A stretch of DNA of 37,191 nucleotides from a virus. This document shows, one piece after another, positions 34,701-37,191 of the stretch (the first letter of the stretch is position 1; every line of letters begins with the position of its first letter). A model generated the notes under the pieces. The model made no database searches. It had not been told where the DNA came from and saw only the letters and a program-made list of their open reading frames with translations. The DNA lies in IMG/VR virus record IMGVR_UViG_3300042388_000220, positions 1-37,191 of that record; one strand, 5' to 3'. The position numbers and the translations under genes were made by a program.

Positions 34701-35632
34701 CGGGACTGGGGCTTTCCGGGTTGTTCGTTGGATTAGTCCTCTCAGGCGCGCTGCGAGTCTTTACCAGATGGCCCGACGACAAGGAAGAGGCTGACCGATT
34801 GGAGCGTGAAGGCCACAAGCCCAACACGATGGAGTTGGATCTTCCTGATGGGAAGATGCTGCGTGTTTCGCTGAACACTGGACCGTTCCAGTACATTCGC
34901 CCAGCGCTGGCCGCTGTCGGCGAGCTTCAGTACACCATTGCCAAGCGCAATCGCCTCAACGAAAAGGCCGCTGCTGCTGCCAAGAAGAAGGGGCTCACCT
35001 TTGAGCCTCGCGAACTCACTGCGAAGGATGTTGGCTGGGCGTTGGTCTGGGGCGCCTACTCAGCTATCGCCCAGGGGCGCACCGCATCTGGAATGATCGG
35101 CGCCGGCACATATCGTGGAGCGCCGGATGTGGGTAAGATCGCCGCTGCTACTGTGAGCCCGCTGATTCCGTTCCAGCCTCTTCTGCGCGAGGCTGCCGCC
35201 ATGTCCGGCGCGCAGTTCAACCCCAAGGACCAGACGTTCATCAACCTGCTGGTCCCGACGCCCTGGAGTGGCAAGGTCGATCGGAATTTCCTCGGGGATC
35301 CGGTCGGTACACCGCGTGCCCAGGAGCGCATCATGTCGATTCTCACTGGAGGCACCGCGATCGTTGGAGGCCCAGAAGAAGATCGCGCCTACCAGGTGCT
35401 AGCCAAGACTGGATGGACGCCGGCCACCCCTCAGAGCAACAAGTTCTTCCAGTTCGGCCGCGTGCAACGGCAGGCCACCCCGGAGGAGTTGACCAGGATG
35501 CAGGAGGTTCGCGCAGTCGAACTCAAGACCCGTATTTCGCAACTGGATCCTCAGACCGCCACCAAACGGCAACTGGACCGCATCGAAGACATCGCGAACG
35601 CAAAAGCGAAAAAAGCTGTGGGAATTCGATAA
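25712..35632 (+). CDS. Giant virion-type polyvalent protein with SF2 helicase
   Basis: 3306 residues, one uninterrupted frame. Residues 1-330 hold Gly/Ala-rich possibly membrane-active helices. Pro/Ala linkers lie near 540-585 and 690-725. A GFGKH...YAAWLV segment (about 728-765) resembles the C-terminal domain of exonuclease X. A full SF2 helicase follows: APGTGKT (953-959), DEAH (1024-1027), STATP (1056-1060), MAKGGTGLS (1328-1336), and QVEQVSLRSAR (1359-1369). After it come long helical regions, a small beta block near 1620-1670, and a hydrophobic segment near 2995-3015. C-terminal sequence around 3050-3250 resembles domains shared by large polyvalent proteins of phages and conjugative elements. 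Such proteins travel with the DNA and are thought to protect or process it in the new host. Confidence 0.85.
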   Translation: MPRIVEIPDVARLSFPDDLSDDAVLEATRNFYEQSKQGALGAAGAATVREPPRTIGKAMKAAARLTDWLQPPDVNPETGIPIWQQAESTFLGPETVTPVEKPAPVPVEQTGLYQAGESLQRGAEKMFPVSPLREQDFLTQVGSGIGSSATSFIPYLGPAIYAGSTAEDAAEKAGRFYDNKIAEAMAAGNGAEASRLQEEKKYQQALQFGLNAPLGYATERFLGVVPGLKQITQGGGKLIPKLAAGQTVENTKKLAGYFAKQGVKPTVGEFAQEGLEQVGGNVSEMAYNPEAEFTAGVLDASGVGGTVGAITSIPLALLGSKLRKNRLDRLQEFRDTRLAEGPLSDQQINEINNRIVAGQPFTEPEPGSILDLLNEDPAARSSVGGNNAELLPNATATLAGINSGGAPSGPIRITPPPVTGGAPGEEAKIPDMALETDVVDEETPGVPLIDVVRLDDLQRKASSGTIQPDELEELRGMHNRLGLSEPVVAEAPVAATETPATPTEVQPLTDQETAEFMGLDDQVVQFGSDYLTPEEQARYAELGDRFDALKESGWSFEPPQGDQPARWTPPATVPTTPAAPAETPVAPDAPTPAAAPVAPVTSRTFPFRNRTIDGMVDNDTEEIIAFAKSIAGTPGERGTAPKYTIRVDRDVTIDAQSEKALDNALQRILSGAPVRVFRNASKGVTLDFNEPGPVTPAPAAAPAAPKPTPAPRPAPAPSPQNPLANQTVGFGKHSNLLVKDLLAQQPDYAAWLVRSTRSAAPGSRTRQVGDYISSLPEYQNAVTEEKAKAEAILTDENKTFLTGLKITAQQNPDGSITLRGKTYDRQDDLRAAGGRYSKDSRTYTISAAGLGQFIERSRADSGAAGGQRSSGPAYSRDVELRKLREDADNRPDRSGLDGGVDNYLGVETQGLIRQGEAFGIPRIVGDEQIEDAAMIVRAFAERDTRPFFMLSSAPGTGKTYVLGAGIREMRKRGAKKIIYVTLNKGLIKQINQDLKDYGIGDVRFITYSEMKELPAEESDVLIFDEAHAIKNLTGSGSEQAKKAQDWIQQTGFPVFSTATPFENPTQTAYLLNTGIFDSFNGDYKQFAAAYGATPYRGKDGQIARTVWLPTKTNEQDQIAARNFFRKEGIFTARKTRLPADQVDSRLVPIKGDEEWTNTYNAFAAEAEAQKSSLDGTEKMWIINYKKRLLEASKIRNAIGEARRALSAKRWPIIFVETKAERSIDIEEQRRLQEQFKRAKALAEMMGGERPKRSDYEGLLSDGIINVLEATMDRLGTTVISIPSAEDVIKNEIGANDVAIFTGSVPDARAQKNLELWRGTRPMVLVATMAKGGTGLSLHDKTGEHPTTQINVNLPWTASQVEQVSLRSARYGLRGKAQMMWLFADNIPFERELATRVGGRMRDMGALVQGEVGTTATSIRDFNFEDESFSEANAAEAAKKDLTKEEPKVAPPAAPVVTVPAAPTVTSPKKGRKAREWKFKGDILDDIIAVGGVMSKTQANNEGRLNRIKELYDDAPRLDAYFNKIFAGRSRGTTSRNLPDVLLQELAMQNPGKYGDMSVSEFWAEVDKAARGRKGDVAAAKEETKAAEAGAKEAMGLDAFLQAQDEAFVDAQTEGMQNAGEPDGPVQISVGSLALGDKFSVQGEQFEVTAVTPEGGYTIRDGEKFGVQQLTEYDTLFVDRPPNQGGPSGGGPGETGPGPRRPRLTEKENQGDLLASTQAEQITLTGEEGIDVEARREKAQAEARAAAEAKAAQDKAQMKMDFGDAVAEASDAIAQFVESITPKAGITDGPTPEESARRVLEALTKLASAAIRSGIQSASRWAAGLQLKLSPALQYAWDRAQGSTAEPTPEVIADVATIPERAATDFGMIYTTPGQPVTTKRGAYEDTVAGRRSRTPEVQNAGFQLAVDAFNEAGVKFRQVGDALFAPVDGVDQEDAGRKLIEVAKKKIAKAKADGRSDTIAELIQSLRNHFGASEAFSPDTRDELYLIGQSEASQFGINLASLRASVKDFVAMARNVRGFLTSAIYDSFNGESVKGVMDKIMTEFRGQFTEADIQKIVGEKPDLQEMLNRFGVLALADTGGRVYRAVQARLKTKKAPTQKAKQKRSIEDEAIDQIIENALALGVTEPPQPPNRKLTSDERLALMTKPSTQAKVQKATEDAVKQAEFNAGWNIMMARAAGNEELRAQYQEAMDAKEDPDPEAIEEGLDLPQYAHWRTIRDGFLNYSPTTLKLAQDVIRGRFKGTQFGPKKVAPPAPAKIDLARLVQQPNAEMSRVIGEQLAAIERVMDLAGASPEAKARVMQMITANVGSQVQLARQRVLNNFLYVKAKTGPTTASDRLQRLINAGITEDPRYRSQKTRDLLKRVAKTYLTADELSGMATRTRAEKLAFLTGKLNQITAAEKLTDEWMQGAVWTYLTERMMEAENAVVSQIVGAKDVSFDPAQPKTEEQLEADRAKARDRLVGGIRAGLLDQRIAESVAKNPALQRLVPKMSDLVKRVLNTPQAGQAKLAQAFSEALLSELAIDQALADKTGVALAKAFEAKFERARIQALDKAVQKLTGKQREEAGPGTPLWQKIEQFVNAGGMNSAALLQSIAKKSGWQVPTDEEVSRFRDLARLEQELSTATEEELSKGITDDIKAAMNEGKRMDVMRELQMRWARMTMPIRGNKQNLARAAKEYGSANTLFKFGFITKQLIDVATQMFVYTPSRAGATAIQRFISSRDPNRTLRLWKDTATTLEDAYKARFNALSMAYKSALQAAKGRAEKDTIMGLQSGMRALDRINAQATEYYKSGKYAQATVLRILGLAQLSYRFASSLDAFQGVLAEQQEIGAWVESQLRLQGMGQAEARKTAKTIIGDSIAEYALAQALVGDNPNVAPKDRSAAAWNVVRARQYQRIAAAGLDAGDIKGITQNLRSTIGWNVEEEGGPGGVIGQAMKSTGKILSRIGIPDLLGMFSNAVAIGVNRGLTFAGGGFVPDAFEGSAWYKTETDKVQRKIEAAAGLGLSGLFVGLVLSGALRVFTRWPDDKEEADRLEREGHKPNTMELDLPDGKMLRVSLNTGPFQYIRPALAAVGELQYTIAKRNRLNEKAAAAAKKKGLTFEPRELTAKDVGWALVWGAYSAIAQGRTASGMIGAGTYRGAPDVGKIAAATVSPLIPFQPLLREAAAMSGAQFNPKDQTFINLLVPTPWSGKVDRNFLGDPVGTPRAQERIMSILTGGTAIVGGPEEDRAYQVLAKTGWTPATPQSNKFFQFGRVQRQATPEELTRMQEVRAVELKTRISQLDPQTATKRQLDRIEDIANAKAKKAVGIR

Positions 35633-35639
35633 TCCTGTA

Positions 35640-35676
35640 TTGACGGCGCACGTCAGTTGCTATACGGTGACTGACG
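35640..35676 (+). promoter_or_regulatory. Candidate promoter and operator array for the recombination operon
   Basis: TTGACG (35640-35645) and TATACG (35661-35666) resemble -35 and -10 boxes with a short 15-base spacer. Three TGACG/CGTCA half-sites lie at 35641-35645, 35651-35655 and 35672-35676. CGTCAGT (35651-35657) and ACTGACG (35670-35676) form an inverted repeat round the -10. The array ends two bases before the ATG of the next gene. Confidence 0.55.
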
Positions 35677-35677
35677 T

Positions 35678-36673
35678 ATGAGCAACCTACAAGTCGCAAC
35701 AACACAGCAATCGCAACCTCTCAGCGCCTTCTCTTCGGAGAACGCGTTCGTGTCCGTCCAACGCATGGCCAAGGCCCTTGCGTCCAGCACCCTCGTTCCC
35801 GATTCCTATCGCGGCGAGGCCAACCTCGGAAACTGCATCATCGCGCTGGAACTCAGTCAGCGCATCGGCGCCTCGGTCATGGCCGTCATGCAGTCGATGG
35901 TTCCAATCCACGGCAAGCCCACGTGGTCTGCCTCGTTCCTTATTGCCACGGTCAACAGCTGCGGCCGGTTCTCGCCGATGCGTTTCCGTTGGGTCGGAAA
36001 AGAGGGGACAGATGACTGGGGCTGCCGCGCTTTCGCTGTCGAGCGCGAGGGTAATCTCGAGCTTGTCGGCGCTCTGGTGACGATCGCCATGGCCAAGGCC
36101 GAGGGTTGGTACGGCAAATCGGGTTCCAAGTGGAAGACCATGCCGGAGCAGATGCTTCAGTACCGCGCAGCTGCGTTCTGGTGCCGCGCCTATGCGCCGG
36201 AGATCGCGCTGGGTATGCACACCTCGGAAGAGATCCACGACACTCAGGTAGCCCAGCAGGTCGTGCAGCCGTCTGTCGCTACCACCGTGACCAGTTCCGT
36301 TGTGGACGTGACCCCGACGCCGCCTGAGCCCAAGCCGCGCAAGAAGAAGGTCGAGCCAGAAGCCATCGCGGTCGCTGAGCCTGTGCCTGTGCCTGAACCT
36401 GCGCCGGCTCCCGAGCCTGAGCCCGCACCGGTCGAGGCTCCTGCCACCCCGGCACCGCTGCCCGAGTTGGTTGAAGAAACCGTCGAGTCCACGCTGGCCT
36501 CGGTTGGTGCGACCTACGAGCAGCTGGTGAAACTCGCCACCGAACTGAACTGGTGGCCGACGCCCGAGGCGTACCCGACGGCGAATGATCTGACTGAAGA
36601 CCTGAAGAAGTGGGTGATCCGCAACAAGCGCGGCATTGGTCGGGCAGTGGTGAAGGCGGGAGGTGCCCTGTGA
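35678..36673 (+). CDS. RecT-like single-strand annealing protein
   Basis: 331 residues. The first 190 residues match a phage RecT-type family: SVQRMAKALASSTLVPDSY, IALELSQRIGASVMAVMQ, IHGKPTWSASFLIATVNSCG, then GTDDWGCRAFA and SKWKTMPEQMLQYRAAAFWCRAYAPE. Residues 200-265 are a charged Pro/Glu-rich linker. The last 60 residues form a helical end domain with NKRGIGRAVVKAGG. Such proteins anneal complementary strands and work with a 5'-3' exonuclease. A RecE-like gene starts two genes downstream. The GTGA junction couples it to the next gene. Assignment to RecT rather than another annealase is likely but not certain. Confidence 0.7.
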   Translation: MSNLQVATTQQSQPLSAFSSENAFVSVQRMAKALASSTLVPDSYRGEANLGNCIIALELSQRIGASVMAVMQSMVPIHGKPTWSASFLIATVNSCGRFSPMRFRWVGKEGTDDWGCRAFAVEREGNLELVGALVTIAMAKAEGWYGKSGSKWKTMPEQMLQYRAAAFWCRAYAPEIALGMHTSEEIHDTQVAQQVVQPSVATTVTSSVVDVTPTPPEPKPRKKKVEPEAIAVAEPVPVPEPAPAPEPEPAPVEAPATPAPLPELVEETVESTLASVGATYEQLVKLATELNWWPTPEAYPTANDLTEDLKKWVIRNKRGIGRAVVKAGGAL

Positions 36674-36918
36674 ATCAAATATCACTGCTAGGGCAATGTT
36701 TTCACACGTTTTCCGAAAATGGCAAATTGGAGTGGCAAGGAGTTGTCATTGGGAACCCGGAACCAGGATGGTATCTGGTTCAACTTTGTGAATGGTTGTT
36801 TGGAAATGCGAGTAATCGGCGCATCGTCAGGATTGAAGAAATGAGTAAATGGGTTTTTTACAAGGATAGTGAGCAGATGAATGAGGCTTACGACCGTAAG
36901 TATTCAGGAGAATTGTAA
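36670..36918 (+). CDS. Small conserved phage protein between recT-like and exonuclease genes
   Basis: 82 residues from a GTG at 36670, whose GTGA overlaps the stop of the annealing protein. The core FHTFSENGKLEWQGVVIGNP, then WYLVQLCEWLFG, matches a small protein that recurs in many phages near recombination genes. NRRIVRIEEMSKWVFYKDSEQMNEAY follows. Function is unknown to me. One base separates its stop from the next ATG. Confidence 0.75.
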   Translation: MNQISLLGQCFHTFSENGKLEWQGVVIGNPEPGWYLVQLCEWLFGNASNRRIVRIEEMSKWVFYKDSEQMNEAYDRKYSGEL

Positions 36919-36919
36919 C

Positions 36920-37191
36920 ATGAAACTTATCCACCCCATCGACGTACACACGTATCGCCAACACCCGGCGATCAACATCTCCAGCCTCAAGGCCTTTTCC
37001 CGCTCACCGGCGCACGCCATGGTCGGCTTTGAGGAAGAGCGGGAGACCTCGGAGGCCATGAATATCGGTAGTCTCTTAGACCACAAGGTCCTCGGCACGC
37101 CGTACCTCTGGACCACGTCGCCATTCGATGACTACCGGACCAAGGAGGCACGCAGCTGGAGAGACGAGCAGGAGGCCCGAGGCGTCACCGT
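36920..37191 (+). CDS. RecE-like PD-(D/E)XK exonuclease, N-terminal part (cut by window edge)
   Basis: 90 residues to the right edge, from ATG 36920 with Shine-Dalgarno AGGAG upstream. INISSLKAFSRSPAHAMVGFE and then TSEAMNIGSLLDHKVLGTPY form the characteristic opening of RecE/exonuclease VIII-type nucleases (DUF3799-like). There, SSLK, SPAH and GSLLDH are conserved. The catalytic D, E-x-K residues should lie beyond the window. It would resect DNA ends for the annealing protein. Confidence 0.75.
   Translation, partial: MKLIHPIDVHTYRQHPAINISSLKAFSRSPAHAMVGFEEERETSEAMNIGSLLDHKVLGTPYLWTTSPFDDYRTKEARSWRDEQEARGVT

Noticed and set aside
35687-36685. A 332-codon minus-strand frame opposite the RecT-like gene
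   Set aside because: Arg/Leu/Gly-rich antisense shadow; the plus strand has clear family motifs.
1-37191. CRISPR arrays, reverse transcriptase-based diversity elements, integrase or attachment sites, insertion sequences
   Set aside because: No regularly spaced repeats, no reverse transcriptase or transposase motifs and no integrase were seen. Fibre repeats are protein-level beta-roll repeats, not template/variable repeats.

Overview
The window is part of the genome of a tailed double-stranded DNA phage (Caudoviricetes) with a podovirus-like virion. Genes are packed almost end to end, often with ATGA or GTGA start/stop overlaps. There are phage genes for packaging, capsid, portal, tail and replication, and no bacterial housekeeping genes, integrase, tRNA or rRNA. 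The DNA is GC-rich and several genes carry good Shine-Dalgarno sites, so the host is an SD-using bacterium. The sequence does not identify the host. Many small proteins look like families common in uncultured aquatic or soil phages; that is recollection, not a search result. Both window ends cut through replication or recombination genes, so the genome continues on each side.

Layout. (1) Bases 1-3575, minus strand: a replication block read right to left, with an SF2 helicase, a VRR-NUC nuclease, two small conserved proteins and the N-terminal part of a TOPRIM primase/helicase. (2) Bases 3576-4097: a control region with a divergent ribbon-helix-helix regulator gene, a 16-bp palindrome and a roughly 210-bp leader upstream of the capsid gene. 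(3) Bases 4098-9848, plus strand: probable major capsid protein, a strong terminator, a Met-rich small acidic protein, a fibre with about 21 YadA-like repeats, then small membrane and lysis-type proteins. (4) Bases 9845-16469, minus strand: large terminase, SSB, two small proteins, portal, a small protein and a scaffold-like protein. (5) Bases 16513-35632, plus strand: a beta-propeller tail protein, a tailspike, a fibre, a connector-like protein, a cupin, two ejection-type proteins and a 3306-residue protein that contains a complete SF2 helicase. (6) Bases 35678-37191, plus strand: a RecT-like annealing protein, a small conserved protein and the start of a RecE-like exonuclease, behind a promoter with three TGACG/CGTCA half-sites.

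How it fits together. The terminase fills a head made of capsid, portal and scaffold proteins. The propeller, tailspike and fibre proteins form the short tail. The three proteins at 23961-35632 are probably ejected with the DNA, the giant one being a polyvalent protein that brings a helicase into the cell. The small regulator at 3695 could control both its own promoter region and the recombination operon more than 30 kb away, because both have TGAC/GTCA inverted repeats at promoter-like sites. The most interesting points are the giant helicase-bearing virion protein, this possible shared operator, a recurring beta module in two adjacent tail genes, and a short AAAAGAGGGGACA repeat.
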